The position numbers and the translations under genes were made by a program. Shown one piece after another: positions 1 to 8,978 of a DNA stretch of 64,000 bases. The stretch comes from JAHJQZ01 sp963675235. GTDB lineage: Bacteria; Pseudomonadota; Alphaproteobacteria; Rhizobiales; Devosiaceae. The DNA lies in the NCBI GenBank assembly GCA_963675235.2, contig CAXXFU010000005.1, positions 372,001 to 436,000 on the forward strand, given 5' to 3'. The notes under the pieces are model-generated. The model ran no database searches, was not told the DNA's origin, and was given only the letters and a program-made list of their open reading frames with translations. Each line of letters begins with the position of its first letter. Within the stretch, counting starts at the first letter, position 1.

Positions 1-265
1 CGGCGCGATGGTGCGCACCGGCAAGTGCTACGGCAATCGCATGGTCGATCTCAAGGTGAGCAACGACAAGCTCATGGCGCGCGCCCTGCGGCTGGTGCGC
101 GACATCACGGCGGCGGACGACGACACGATACTTGCCGCTCTTGGCGATGCGGACTGGCATGTCAAGACGGCCATCGTCTCCCTGAAGACCGGATGCGATG
201 CAACCGAGGCGCGCCGGCTTCTGGACGATCACGGCGGCCATTTGTGGCGCGTCATCGACAGCTGA
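1..265 (+). CDS. murQ: N-acetylmuramic acid 6-phosphate etherase, C-terminal fragment
   Basis: This is the 3' end of a gene that begins before the window; the reading frame is open from the first bases. The peptide contains the MurQ C-terminal signature GKCYGNRMVDLK followed by a helical UBA-like tail ending ...HLWRVIDS. MurQ hydrolyses the lactyl ether of MurNAc-6-phosphate to give GlcNAc-6-phosphate and D-lactate in the cytosol, a step of peptidoglycan amino-sugar recycling. The next gene on the same strand encodes a BadF/NAGK-type kinase, a natural partner for supplying or using phosphorylated amino sugars. The family is clear; only about 86 residues are visible, so the active site cannot be checked. 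Confidence 0.88.
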   Translation, partial: GAMVRTGKCYGNRMVDLKVSNDKLMARALRLVRDITAADDDTILAALGDADWHVKTAIVSLKTGCDATEARRLLDDHGGHLWRVIDS

Positions 266-377
266 AGCCGGCACCCGGCCACGCGCCGGGTCGCGGCAGT
301 CACCTGTGGAGGTCGCGCCGGCGATCGCGTAAACTTGAAGGCTCCTGTCCTTCCCCTCGGCAGCCAGAGTTACGGGC

Positions 378-1310
378 ATGACAATTCTTGCAATCGATGG
401 TGGAGCCTCAGCAGCCAAATGGCAGATGCGCGCCGATGACGGCACGCTGATTGCTGCCGGCAAGGCCCAACCGCTGCACGGACATCTGTTCGACGACAGC
501 GCCCGACAGGCCGGCCTCGCCATTATCGAGGATATTGCCGCCCAGACCCGCGGCCACGCTGCGCCCGACATCGTCATTGCCGGCATCACCGGCCTCGACA
601 GCCGGTCGCAACCCGGCAGATGGCTGCACGAGGTCGTCAGCCGTATCTTCAAACTCGCACCCGAGGCCGTTCTGGTTGCCGACGACCTCTGGTTCGTCTC
701 CTTCGGCCTGCTCGAGCCCGGAAAGGGTCTGCTGCTCTACGCCGGGACCGGGGCGATCGCCTATCACGTGACGACCGATCTCAAGGTGATGCGCGCCGGG
801 GGGTACGGCTATCTGGTCGACGATCCCGGTGGCGGCTTCTGGATCGGCGCGAAAACCATGACGTGGTGGCTGCGGCGAATGGAGGCCGGCCAGACGGTTG
901 CCGGCGCCCTGTCCGATCAGCTGCATTCCCGGTTCGGATCGACAGCGTGGAACGACATTCGCCCCCAGATCTATGAGGGCGGTCGCTCGTTCCTGGCCAG
1001 CCTGACACGGGAGGTCACGGCAGCTGCGGAGATGGGCGATCCCGACGCCATACGCATCCTGGCCCAGGCCGGTGGCGAACTGGGCGAGATGGCCAATCGC
1101 CTTTTTGCGGCAACGCGGATTGCGCATGCCGACCTGTTCTTTGCCGGCGGCATCGTCGCCTGTGGAGACTTCGTTCGCGAACCGCTGATGGCGGTTCTCG
1201 ATCCGGCGATTTCGTTCAGCCAGGTCAAGGTCGACAATGCCGAGGCCTTCCACCATGCCGTCGCAAGATACGGACCGCAGGGCCTGTCGGACCTGCTCGC
1301 GTCGCGATAG
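378..1310 (+). CDS. BadF/BadG-type N-acetylglucosamine (amino sugar) kinase
   Basis: The 310-residue protein belongs to the BadF/BadG/BcrA/BcrD ATPase (ASKHA) family, which includes eukaryotic and bacterial GlcNAc and MurNAc kinases. The phosphate-1 motif AIDGGASAAKW lies at residues 5-15, a phosphate-2 motif (YAGTGAIAY) near 121-129, and the adenosine loop FFAGGIVACGD near 253. The ATG lies directly after the 113-base gap that follows murQ and no better upstream start is visible. Together with murQ it suggests ATP-dependent phosphorylation of GlcNAc or MurNAc (or a disaccharide unit) brought in by the adjacent CUT1 transporter. The exact sugar is not decided by the sequence. Confidence 0.78.
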   Translation: MTILAIDGGASAAKWQMRADDGTLIAAGKAQPLHGHLFDDSARQAGLAIIEDIAAQTRGHAAPDIVIAGITGLDSRSQPGRWLHEVVSRIFKLAPEAVLVADDLWFVSFGLLEPGKGLLLYAGTGAIAYHVTTDLKVMRAGGYGYLVDDPGGGFWIGAKTMTWWLRRMEAGQTVAGALSDQLHSRFGSTAWNDIRPQIYEGGRSFLASLTREVTAAAEMGDPDAIRILAQAGGELGEMANRLFAATRIAHADLFFAGGIVACGDFVREPLMAVLDPAISFSQVKVDNAEAFHHAVARYGPQGLSDLLASR

Positions 1311-1420
1311 AGCCGGCTCGGATCAATTCGCCTCGCCCATCCCGTTGGGCGACGCACCCTTTGTGCCTCTCCGTCCGTCGGCGCTCGCGACCCGCACCAC
1401 TGCTTGCTCATAAAATATTA

Positions 1421-1449
1421 TTGACAACGGCAAAAACGAATAAGATATT
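1421..1449 (+). promoter_or_regulatory. Candidate sigma-70 promoter for the CUT1 sugar transporter operon
   Basis: A perfect TTGACA (1421-1426) is followed after 17 bases by GATATT (1444-1449, 4 of 6 matches to TATAAT). The surrounding 1411-1450 is markedly AT-rich within GC-rich DNA. CGGCAA directly after the -35 box (1428-1433) resembles repeated CGGCAA motifs near 45.85-45.92 kb. The leader to the binding-protein start is about 340 bases; I see no convincing gene in 1311-1798 other than this element. Confidence 0.5.
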
Positions 1450-1798
1450 CCTATGATGGAATTGGGTCAGCTCTGCTCTTGGGTGTTTTCACTCGCTACA
1501 ATATCGGCCAATTCGACCTGTCACGAACAGGCGACAAACTTCAGGTTGGAGTTTTTTCGGTCGCACTGCCTGCCGCAGATGAACCGAAACAGAAGCGGCG
1601 ACAGAACGCATTTCGGCAGCCGTCGCCGGTTCCGCCAATTCCACAGCCTTCCGCTCCTGCCATGACGACGTTTTCGGCAACGCGCCCGGGGCACCAGGCA
1701 CTTCCGCCCGATTGTTCCTCGGCCTTCCGGCCGGAGCCGATCGGTCGCGCCAACACACTGCAGCACACCAACCAATTTCGATGCTAAGGGGAGACAAG

Positions 1799-3022
1799 AT
1801 GAACAGACTTCACGCCCATGCCGCAAAAGCCGTCCTGATCGGCGCGGCCACGCTCACCGCCACTTCTGCCATTGCCCAGACCGAGCTTGATTTCTGGAGC
1901 TGGCGTCAGGAAGACGTCAAAGCCTATAACGAGATCATCGCCGCGTTCGAGCAGGCCAATCCGGACATCAAGGTCAATTTCTCGGCGCACCCGGCAACCG
2001 AGTACAACACCATCATCGCCACCGCCCTGGCGGCCGGCGAAGGTCCGGACATCATCCAGACGCGCTCCTACGGCGGCCTCGAAGCCCTGGCCAAGCCCGG
2101 CTATCTCGAACCGCTCGATGACAAAATCGATCTGTCTGCGATCAGCGAAGGCGCACTTCTCGGCACCACCATGCGTTCGGACGGCAAGGTCTACGCCGTG
2201 CCCTTCGCCACCCAGACGGTCATGGTCTACTACAACAAGGACATCTTCGCGGCGCAGGGCCTCGAACTGCCCGAGACCTGGGACGAGTTCAAGGCCGTCA
2301 TGACCCAGCTCAAGGACGCCGGCATCATGCCGCTTGCCAACGGCACGGCCGACGCCTGGTACATCGAGATCCTGGCCGGCGGCATCATGCCGAACTTCTA
2401 CGGCGGCGATTTCTTTGCCGACGTGACGTCAGGCAAGACCGATTTCGAGGACCCGCGCTATGTCGGCGCCCTCGAAAAGCTGCTGGAACTCAAGGACTTC
2501 CTGCCTGACGGCTATCAGGGCATCGATTGGGCCACCGAAAAGCAGCTGTTCAACTCCGGCGCGGCGGCGATGTTCGTCGGCGGTTCGTTCGAAATGGCCA
2601 GCATGATCGAAGCCGGTGTCAATTTCGGCGTCATGGCTGCTCCGGCTGCCGAAGCTGGCGGCGACCGCTTCGTCGCAACCTGGCTCGACGGCGGCTACGG
2701 CGTCAACGCGGCTTCCGAAAACAAGGAAGCGGCACTCAAGTTCGCTCAGTTCACCGCGACGGCCGAGTTCGGCCAGATGTTCACCGACAAGCTGGGCAAC
2801 ATCTCCCCGATCGCAGGCGTCGAGCCGACCGATCCGGCCATCGCCGCCATCGCAGAGCTGAACAAGAGCTCGAGCCCCTACATCTTCCTTGTGGGCTACC
2901 GCTTCAACACGCCGACCGGTTCGACGCTGTTCCAGAACAATTCGCAGGAAATGTTCGCCGGCGCCAAGACCCCGGCAGAAGTGGCCAAGGCCGTTTCCGA
3001 CGGCATCAAGGCCTCCGAATAG
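1799..3022 (+). CDS. CUT1 sugar ABC transporter, periplasmic substrate-binding protein
   Basis: The 407-residue protein is a family 1 extracellular solute-binding protein. A Sec signal peptide runs to about residue 27 (ATLTATSAIAQ then TELDFWSW). The mature N-terminus has the family pattern (WSW...AFEQANPDIKVNF), and the hinge-region pattern VPFATQTVMVYYNKDIF follows later. The start chosen has a strong ribosome site, AAGGGGAG, six bases upstream; an in-frame ATG at 1712 lacks a site and would bury the signal peptide. It opens an operon with an ATPase and two permeases. Substrates of this family are mono- or oligosaccharides or polyols; the neighbouring amino-sugar and ketose kinases do not fix which one. 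Confidence 0.9.
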   Translation: MNRLHAHAAKAVLIGAATLTATSAIAQTELDFWSWRQEDVKAYNEIIAAFEQANPDIKVNFSAHPATEYNTIIATALAAGEGPDIIQTRSYGGLEALAKPGYLEPLDDKIDLSAISEGALLGTTMRSDGKVYAVPFATQTVMVYYNKDIFAAQGLELPETWDEFKAVMTQLKDAGIMPLANGTADAWYIEILAGGIMPNFYGGDFFADVTSGKTDFEDPRYVGALEKLLELKDFLPDGYQGIDWATEKQLFNSGAAAMFVGGSFEMASMIEAGVNFGVMAAPAAEAGGDRFVATWLDGGYGVNAASENKEAALKFAQFTATAEFGQMFTDKLGNISPIAGVEPTDPAIAAIAELNKSSSPYIFLVGYRFNTPTGSTLFQNNSQEMFAGAKTPAEVAKAVSDGIKASE

Positions 3023-3030
3023 TCTGATAT

Positions 3031-3059
3031 CGAGGGGCGGCGGTGTCCGCCGCCCCTCG
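3031..3059. terminator. 13-bp GC hairpin after binding-protein gene
   Basis: CGAGGGGCGGCGG (3031-3043) and its exact complement (3047-3059) enclose a three-base loop, nine bases after the binding-protein stop and 75 bases before the ATPase start. There is no T-run, so it is more likely a 3'-end stabiliser or partial terminator that gives excess binding protein over the membrane subunits than a full terminator. Confidence 0.75.
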
Positions 3060-3134
3060 CGCTTTCCAGTTTCTCAAGACGCGCGCACGCGATACGACCG
3101 CAGGCACATCCTGCGCTGCCCCCAGGAGAGTTTC

Positions 3135-4223
3135 ATGGCTGCAATCGAGATGCGCGGCGTCAAGAAATGGTTCGGCGATACCGAGGTCATTCCCGGCGCC
3201 GATCTGACCATTGAAGACAACCAGTTCGTGGTCTTTGTCGGCCCTTCGGGCTGCGGGAAATCGACCCTTCTGCGCCTGCTGGCCGGCCTTGAAGACCTCA
3301 CCGACGGCCAGATCGAAATCGACGGCGAGCGCATCGATCATCTGCCCCCCTCCAGGCGCGGTCTGGCCATGGTCTTCCAGACCTATGCGCTCTATCCGCA
3401 TATGACGGTGTTCCAGAACATGTCCTATGCGCTGAAGGTGGCGCGGACACCCAAAGCCGAGATGGAGCGCAAGGTTCACGAGGCGGCGGAAATCCTGCAG
3501 CTCACCAATTACCTCCAACGCAAACCGCGCGAGCTGTCCGGCGGACAACGCCAGCGCGTCGCCATCGGCCGCGCCATCGTACGCGATCCGAAGGTCTTCC
3601 TGTTCGATGAGCCCTTGTCGAACCTTGATGCCAAGCTGCGCGTGCAGATGCGCATCGAGATCACCAAGCTGCACAAGCGCCTCAACACCACGATGATCTA
3701 CGTCACCCACGACCAGGTCGAAGCCATGACCATGGCCGACAAGATCGTTGTGCTGCGCGATGGCGTCGTGGAACAGGTCGGCGCCCCGCTCGAACTGTAC
3801 AACCGGCCGGCCAATGTCTTCGTCGCCGGCTTCATCGGCTCCCCGGCCATGAACATGTTCAAAGGCACGGTCAGGGAGGTGGGCACGGACGCCGTCGTGC
3901 TCGATCTGGTCGATCACGAGCAGCCCGTCAATTTCCCCTGCGAAGCACCGATCCGGCTGTCAGTCGGCGATGCGGTGCTGTTCGGCATCCGCCCCGAGCA
4001 TTTCGACTTCGACGCGGCGCCGGACGGCTCGGTCACCGGCGATGTCTACGCCGTCGAACGCCTTGGCGGCGAGACCTATCTCTACATGACGTCGAAGACG
4101 GGACAGGACATGGTCGTGCACGCTTCCGGCGACATGGAAGTCGAGGTCGGCGACACCGTCCGGCCCGGATTCGCGACCGGAAAGTGTCATCTGTTCGGCC
4201 CGGACGGAACCGCAGTCAGGTAG
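3135..4223 (+). CDS. CUT1 sugar ABC transporter ATP-binding protein (UgpC/MsmX-like)
   Basis: The 362-residue ATPase has Walker A GPSGCGKS at 36-43, the signature ELSGGQRQR around 133-141 and Walker B FLFDEP at 155-160. The C-terminal ~120 residues form the OB-fold (TOBE) domain typical of sugar importers of the MalK/UgpC group. The ATG at 3135 follows AGGAGAG at 3124-3130. It energises import through the two permeases encoded next; it starts after the hairpin that follows the binding-protein gene. Confidence 0.93.
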   Translation: MAAIEMRGVKKWFGDTEVIPGADLTIEDNQFVVFVGPSGCGKSTLLRLLAGLEDLTDGQIEIDGERIDHLPPSRRGLAMVFQTYALYPHMTVFQNMSYALKVARTPKAEMERKVHEAAEILQLTNYLQRKPRELSGGQRQRVAIGRAIVRDPKVFLFDEPLSNLDAKLRVQMRIEITKLHKRLNTTMIYVTHDQVEAMTMADKIVVLRDGVVEQVGAPLELYNRPANVFVAGFIGSPAMNMFKGTVREVGTDAVVLDLVDHEQPVNFPCEAPIRLSVGDAVLFGIRPEHFDFDAAPDGSVTGDVYAVERLGGETYLYMTSKTGQDMVVHASGDMEVEVGDTVRPGFATGKCHLFGPDGTAVR

Positions 4224-4234
4224 GAGCACCACCC

Positions 4235-5188
4235 ATGCCGATGAGTGAACGCGACTACCAGCGCGCCATCGCCCGCCGCAAACGAAATCGCCTGCTCTGG
4301 CTGGCTTTTCTGATATTGCCGCCGGCGGCAATCATGTTCACCTTCGTTTTCCTGCCGATGGGCTCGGCGGTACTCTACAGCGTCTATGACTGGGATGGGC
4401 TGGTACGCGGCGACTTTGTCGGGTTCGAGAATTTCCGGCGCGTTCTGCTCGACCCGAACCGCAACGGGTACCTTTTCAACGCCTTCAAGAACAATGTGTT
4501 CGTCTTCTGCTTCGTCATGGTCGTGCAGAACGGGCTGGCGCTTCTGTTCGCCCTTCTGCTGGCGCGCGAGCCGAAAGGGCACCGCGTCTACCAGGTGCTG
4601 TTCTTCCTGCCGGTCATCCTGTCGACGGTCATCATCGGTTTCCAGTGGAAACTGTTCCTCAACCCGGTCTTCGGGCTGGTGAACAACATTCTGAGGGCCG
4701 GCGGGCTCGGCGAATGGGCCCTGCCCTGGCTCGGCCTTACCGAAACCGCCCTGACCTCGATGGTGCTTGTGAACATCTGGCACTGGGTCGGGTTCCCAAC
4801 CCTGGTTTTCCTTGCCGCGATCCACCGAATTCCCAAGGACTTCATCGAGGCAGCCCGTCTCGACGGCGCCAACGAGTGGATGATCGCCAAGGACATCATC
4901 TGGCCGTTGATGGCACCGGCGGTGACGATCATTGTCGTTTTGACCTTCATCGGCGCCTTCAACTGGTTCGAGATCCCCTATGTCATGAACGGGCTGGAGG
5001 GTGCGCCGGGCAATTCGACGGACGTGCTCGGATTGTTGTTCTATCGAACCGCCTTCGGTTCCATCAGCGCCGCCGACAGCGACTTCGGGGCCGGCAGTGC
5101 GCTTGCCGTGCTTATCTTCCTGTTCATTTTCACCGCGTCACTGATCGCCACCCGGATTCTGACGGCGCGCGAAGTCGAGATGAGCTAG
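4235..5188 (+). CDS. CUT1 sugar ABC transporter permease (MalF/UgpA-type)
   Basis: The 317-residue membrane protein has six or so hydrophobic segments. The inner-membrane coupling (EAA) loop is FIEAARLDGANEWMIAKD, near residue 205. The ATG at 4235 follows TAGGAG (4221-4226), which overlaps the upstream stop codon; the 11-base gap implies translational coupling. It pairs with the next permease to form the channel served by the upstream ATPase. Confidence 0.92.
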   Translation: MPMSERDYQRAIARRKRNRLLWLAFLILPPAAIMFTFVFLPMGSAVLYSVYDWDGLVRGDFVGFENFRRVLLDPNRNGYLFNAFKNNVFVFCFVMVVQNGLALLFALLLAREPKGHRVYQVLFFLPVILSTVIIGFQWKLFLNPVFGLVNNILRAGGLGEWALPWLGLTETALTSMVLVNIWHWVGFPTLVFLAAIHRIPKDFIEAARLDGANEWMIAKDIIWPLMAPAVTIIVVLTFIGAFNWFEIPYVMNGLEGAPGNSTDVLGLLFYRTAFGSISAADSDFGAGSALAVLIFLFIFTASLIATRILTAREVEMS

Positions 5189-5199
5189 GACAGCATCAA

Positions 5200-6033
5200 A
5201 TGAAGCAGGCTCGCACCAGCACACTCGAAACAACCCTGATGCAGATCGTTCTCGGCGCCGGCGCCGTCGTCATGATCTATCCGATCGTGATGATGGTTCT
5301 GTCCGGCTTCAAGAGCAATGCGGAGATCTTCTCCCGGCCCTTCGCGCTGCCCAGCGGGTTCAATATCGACAATTTCGTGGTGATCTGGACCGAGACCAAT
5401 GTGCCGCGCTATTTCCTCAACTCGACGCTCGTCACCGGCGCTACGGTACTGCTCGTTCTGACGCTCGGAACGATGGCGGCCTATGCCCTGTCGCGCTATC
5501 GCTGGCGCGGTTCGATCATGGTTTCGCTGTTCTTTCTGGCCGGACTGATGCTGCCGCTGCGGCTGGCGATCATTCCGCTTTTCATCCAGCTCAAATATAT
5601 GGGCCTGACCGACAATCCCCTCGGCCTGATCTTCATCTACACGGCCATGAGCCTGCCTTCGACCGTGTTCATCATCACCGGGTTCCTTCGCTCGCTGCCA
5701 AGAGAGCTGGAAGACAGCGCCCGCATGGATGGCGCCAGCGAGTTGAGAATCATGGTCGAGGTCATGGTTCCACTGGTGTCTCCGGCACTGGTCATCGCCG
5801 GCATCTACAACGCGGTGCCGACCTGGAACGACTTCTTCTTCCCGCTGATCTTCATCCAGTCTCCCGAATGGAAGACGCTGGCACAGGGAATGACCCAGTT
5901 CTTCGGCGAGTACAGCATCAACTATGGCGTGCTCTATGCCGGGCTGACGCTGGCGGCGGCGCCGATCGTGGTAATCTTCATCCTGCAATCGCGGCGCTTC
6001 ATCGCCGGCATGACGGCCGGCGCCATCAAGTAG
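5200..6033 (+). CDS. CUT1 sugar ABC transporter permease (MalG/UgpE-type)
   Basis: The 277-residue membrane protein has six predicted membrane segments and the EAA-type loop LEDSARMDGASELRIMVE near residue 170, characteristic of the MalG-type half. It starts 11 bases after the first permease; reading the frame further upstream would overlap most of that gene, so the ATG at 5200 is preferred. It is the last gene of the operon; the reverse-strand KbaZ-like gene converges on it 37 bases later. Confidence 0.92.
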   Translation: MKQARTSTLETTLMQIVLGAGAVVMIYPIVMMVLSGFKSNAEIFSRPFALPSGFNIDNFVVIWTETNVPRYFLNSTLVTGATVLLVLTLGTMAAYALSRYRWRGSIMVSLFFLAGLMLPLRLAIIPLFIQLKYMGLTDNPLGLIFIYTAMSLPSTVFIITGFLRSLPRELEDSARMDGASELRIMVEVMVPLVSPALVIAGIYNAVPTWNDFFFPLIFIQSPEWKTLAQGMTQFFGEYSINYGVLYAGLTLAAAPIVVIFILQSRRFIAGMTAGAIK

Positions 6034-6070
6034 ACGCGGCGCCCGCCCTCACCCGTGGCGAAGCGTTACG

Positions 6071-7315
6071 TCAGTTGCAGGCTTCCAGCCAGGGTCGAAG
6101 CGAGCGCCGGATGGCGCGCTTGATCAGGGCATCGGGATCGCTGAGATCGTCGCCGGCCTCCAGCGCCTCCTTGACGAAGGGCGCGCTCAGATACTGGCTC
6201 AAAAGACCGATATGCGGTTTCGTCTCGGCGAAGCGCTGATGAAACGCCGCCAATGCCGCCTGGGCCTCAGGCTTCAGCCAGTAATAGCGGATGCGGTCGG
6301 CAAGACCGTAGTGGCGCTGTGACTGCTGCGAGGCGGCATCGCCGTGGATGTGCTCCCGCCACGGCCCCGGCTCGTCGACCATCAGCTTTTCCATGGTGTC
6401 ACGCAGGTTTCGCGGGCCGTGGTCGATTTCCGCCGCCGCCATTTCCATGCCGTAAAGCGCCTCGCGCAGTGCATAGGTCAGGCTCGGACCGATCTTGAGG
6501 ATGGCGAACCCGTCATCGACCAGGGCCGCGAGCGCCGCGCCGGTCTGGTAGTCGGTCGAATGGGCTTCATAAACCAGCCCGCCAAGATCGGCGCGCGCCA
6601 CAACCAGGTCCTTCGCCCGCTCGGGATCGTAGAGCACAACGCTCATCTGGGCGCTTTCGACGCGCGGCTGCACGACAATGGCGACAACGCGCGCAAAGGC
6701 GGCGCCGAGCCCGGCCGTTTCGAAGACCTGCTTGTGAACGGCATGGGTCTTTTTCACCGCCTCGGGCCGCGTCGGCATCAGATCGGTCAGTTCCTCATGC
6801 GCGCCGCCGGGCGCGGGGATTTCCGTGCCTACGATGTAGATGGGATCAGTCCCTAGCTCTTCGGCGACCCTGCACAATTCGGCGGCGCGGTTGGCGGTGG
6901 TTTGATCGTCAAGCGCCACCGGTTCACCGGCGCAGCCCATCGAGCAGTCGAGATGCAGCTTGCAGATGCCGGCTTCGGCATAGGCGCGCATCATCATTTT
7001 CGCCTCCGCCATGGCCTCGTCGGCCGGCAGGTGCTTCCACGGGTTCGGGCCGAGATGATCGCCGCCGAACAGCAGCCTGTCTTCGGGGAAACCCACGGAA
7101 CGGGCGATCCTTTTGACCTCGGCGACGAAATCGACCGGCGTCATGCCGGTATAGCCGCCGCGATGGTTGACCTGGTTGCAGGTGCATTCGATCAGCCCGT
7201 ACTGGTCCTGCGCCATGGCCTCTTCGAGCGAGGCGGCAATGACCAGTGGATGGGCCGAACACACCGAAACGATGCCGCGCGGATCGCGGCCAAGAGTGAG
7301 AAGCGGGTCGGTCAC
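6071..7315 (-). CDS. kbaZ: KbaZ/GatZ-family protein, probable D-tagatose 6-phosphate 4-epimerase
   Basis: The 414-residue protein is a full-length member of the GatZ/KbaZ family (motifs CTCNQVNHRGGYTGMTP, FGGDHLGPN and LHLDCSMGC). In enterobacteria GatZ/KbaZ is the non-catalytic partner of tagatose-1,6-bisphosphate aldolase GatY/KbaY. No GatY/KbaY gene is present in this window. In Agrobacterium a stand-alone GatZ next to a tagatose kinase was shown to be a D-tagatose 6-phosphate 4-epimerase giving fructose 6-phosphate, in galactitol/altritol catabolism. Here too it is coupled to a tagatose-kinase-like gene through a 4-base GTGA overlap, so I infer the epimerase role. The GTG start is fixed by this overlap. 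Confidence 0.85.
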   Translation of the reverse strand: MTDPLLTLGRDPRGIVSVCSAHPLVIAASLEEAMAQDQYGLIECTCNQVNHRGGYTGMTPVDFVAEVKRIARSVGFPEDRLLFGGDHLGPNPWKHLPADEAMAEAKMMMRAYAEAGICKLHLDCSMGCAGEPVALDDQTTANRAAELCRVAEELGTDPIYIVGTEIPAPGGAHEELTDLMPTRPEAVKKTHAVHKQVFETAGLGAAFARVVAIVVQPRVESAQMSVVLYDPERAKDLVVARADLGGLVYEAHSTDYQTGAALAALVDDGFAILKIGPSLTYALREALYGMEMAAAEIDHGPRNLRDTMEKLMVDEPGPWREHIHGDAASQQSQRHYGLADRIRYYWLKPEAQAALAAFHQRFAETKPHIGLLSQYLSAPFVKEALEAGDDLSDPDALIKRAIRRSLRPWLEACN

Positions 7316-8259
7316 GATTGCCCCCTGTGCCTGTCGGCAAATTCGCGGACGGTCTCGAGGTGCTCCGCGCCCGACATCGGCCCGCGCTTCATCACCGCCA
7401 GCGCCCCGGCGGCAGCGGCGAGCCTGAGGCACTCGGCCGGGCTCTCGCCGGCGGTCCAGAGCGCCACGAAGGCACCGCCGAAACAATCGCCGGCGCCGGT
7501 GGGATCGATCTCGTTGGCCGGATAGGGCGTCTGCCGCAGGACTTGCGTGCCGTCGTAATAGCTTGCGCCCTCGGCGCCGCGCTTGTGGACCACGGCCTTC
7601 ATGCCGGTTTCGAGGTGCCGGGCGATGGCTTGCTCGGCATCGTCGGTATCGACGCCGAGGAAGACTTCGTCGCCAGAGGGCAGGAACAGATCGGTGAAGG
7701 ACAATACCTTCTCGATCGCCTCCCTGAGCCCGGGCTGCACCAGCATTTCCTTGCGAAGGTTCGGATCGAATGAAACCGTGCCGCCACGTGCCTTGATGTC
7801 GCTGGCGGCCCATGCCGTCAGGGCGCGGATGTCCTCGGTGAACATCGAGTTGCCGACCACATGCAGGTGACTCGATTCCGCAATGACTGTCTCTACTTCT
7901 GGCGTCCGCTTGATGGTACCACTGGCCGAATAGGTGATGTTGTAGATGAAGTCGCGGTCGCCGTCCGGCCGGTAGCGGACAAAGGCATGCCCTGTCGGCA
8001 GCACCGGATCGACGCTGATCGCCGAGATGTCGACGCCATCATCCTGCAGCCGGTCGGTGTTGACCCGTCCGAAGTCGTCGTTGCCCACCGCCGAGATGTA
8101 GGCCGTCGGGGCACCCATGCGGGCGGCCTGGCTGATGAAGATCGGCGGCGCGCCGGAGGGGAACGGCCCGGTCATCGTCATCGGTTCGTGAAAGCCGTAG
8201 CCCCTGGTGTCGGCCATGATCTCGACGAGCGTTTCGCCCAGTGACACGATCTTGCCCAT
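7312..8259 (-). CDS. PfkB-family sugar kinase, probable tagatose kinase
   Basis: The 315-residue protein is a ribokinase-fold kinase with the C-terminal signature DPTGAGDCFGGAF; catalytic Asp is at 258. The N-terminal GET..EIMA and PSGAPP patterns are those of tagatose/fructose-type PfkB kinases. Its stop overlaps the start of the KbaZ-like gene, the arrangement found for tagatose kinase plus epimerase in Agrobacterium. Predicted reaction: D-tagatose plus ATP to D-tagatose 6-phosphate in the cytosol. 2-keto-3-deoxygluconate kinase and fructokinase are alternatives within the fold, but the partner gene favours tagatose. It is the third gene of the four-gene reverse operon. Confidence 0.75.
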   Translation of the reverse strand: MGKIVSLGETLVEIMADTRGYGFHEPMTMTGPFPSGAPPIFISQAARMGAPTAYISAVGNDDFGRVNTDRLQDDGVDISAISVDPVLPTGHAFVRYRPDGDRDFIYNITYSASGTIKRTPEVETVIAESSHLHVVGNSMFTEDIRALTAWAASDIKARGGTVSFDPNLRKEMLVQPGLREAIEKVLSFTDLFLPSGDEVFLGVDTDDAEQAIARHLETGMKAVVHKRGAEGASYYDGTQVLRQTPYPANEIDPTGAGDCFGGAFVALWTAGESPAECLRLAAAAGALAVMKRGPMSGAEHLETVREFADRHRGQS

Positions 8260-8309
8260 GTTTCCTCCCTGGCAACGTCGCTTGTGGTGTTCTTCCGGCC
8301 TTTCCTGGG

Positions 8310-8972
8310 TCAGTCGGGTTTCGCCGCGGCTTCGAAGTCCGCTGCAGCGGCGATGGTTTCGGTATCGCTCATCAGCTCGCGCGCAACCGCTGGCGCGATG
8401 GTGAAGCAGTCCAGCCCTCGCTTGGCGAGATCGACCATCTGGCCGGCATTGCGGATCGAGGCGACGAGAATCTTGGTTTTGCCGCCGGCGAGCTGGCCGA
8501 TGGCATGCATCTGTTCCATGGCATCGACGGCCGGCAGGCCCTTTTCGACCATGCGGCCGAAATAGGGAGCGATGTAGTCGGCGCCGAGGGCCGTCGCGAC
8601 AAACATCTGCTTGGCGTCATAGGCCGCCGTCATCAGGATCTTGCCCCCGAGCGCCTTGATGGCAGTCGCGGACCTTATGCCCTGTTCGGTCAGCGGGATC
8701 TTGACCACGGTGCTGATACCGGCCCTACGGCCGTGTTCGTAGAGCGCCCCGGCCCAGTCGACGTAGCTCTCGAGCGGTCCGAAGACCTGACCGTGCAGTT
8801 CCCTGGCGCCGAGATCGGCGGCCCTTTGGACCATCTCGCCCCAGTCGATGTCCGGATAGGACAGACCGGCGCGCTTGGCCAGAAGCGGATTCGTCGTGAT
8901 CCCCGAAAACAGTCCGGTCGGCATGAGCTCTTGCCAGGCAGCGATCTCAGCGGTGTCGATAAGCAGTTCCAT
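8310..8972 (-). CDS. FSA-type transaldolase/fructose-6-phosphate aldolase-like protein
   Basis: The 220-residue protein matches the short transaldolase (TalC/MipB/FSA) subfamily. The N-terminus MELLIDTAEI and SGITTNPLL are diagnostic, the Schiff-base lysine is K91 in VVKIPLT, and GQVFG (Q62) and DYIAPYFGR occupy the positions where fructose-6-phosphate aldolase has its Gln and Tyr. Such enzymes either transfer or release dihydroxyacetone. Release would generate free dihydroxyacetone, a substrate for the DhaK/DhaL pair encoded about 4 kb away; that link is inference. It starts six bases after the fructokinase gene and is clearly in the same operon. Confidence 0.82.
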   Translation of the reverse strand: MELLIDTAEIAAWQELMPTGLFSGITTNPLLAKRAGLSYPDIDWGEMVQRAADLGARELHGQVFGPLESYVDWAGALYEHGRRAGISTVVKIPLTEQGIRSATAIKALGGKILMTAAYDAKQMFVATALGADYIAPYFGRMVEKGLPAVDAMEQMHAIGQLAGGKTKILVASIRNAGQMVDLAKRGLDCFTIAPAVARELMSDTETIAAAADFEAAAKPD

Positions 8973-8978
8973 GTCAGT

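Noticed and set aside
1453..1787. Small plus-strand frames in the leader of the CUT1 operon
   Set aside because: No ribosome site and no family; composition is noise-like and they overlap a likely promoter and 5' untranslated region.
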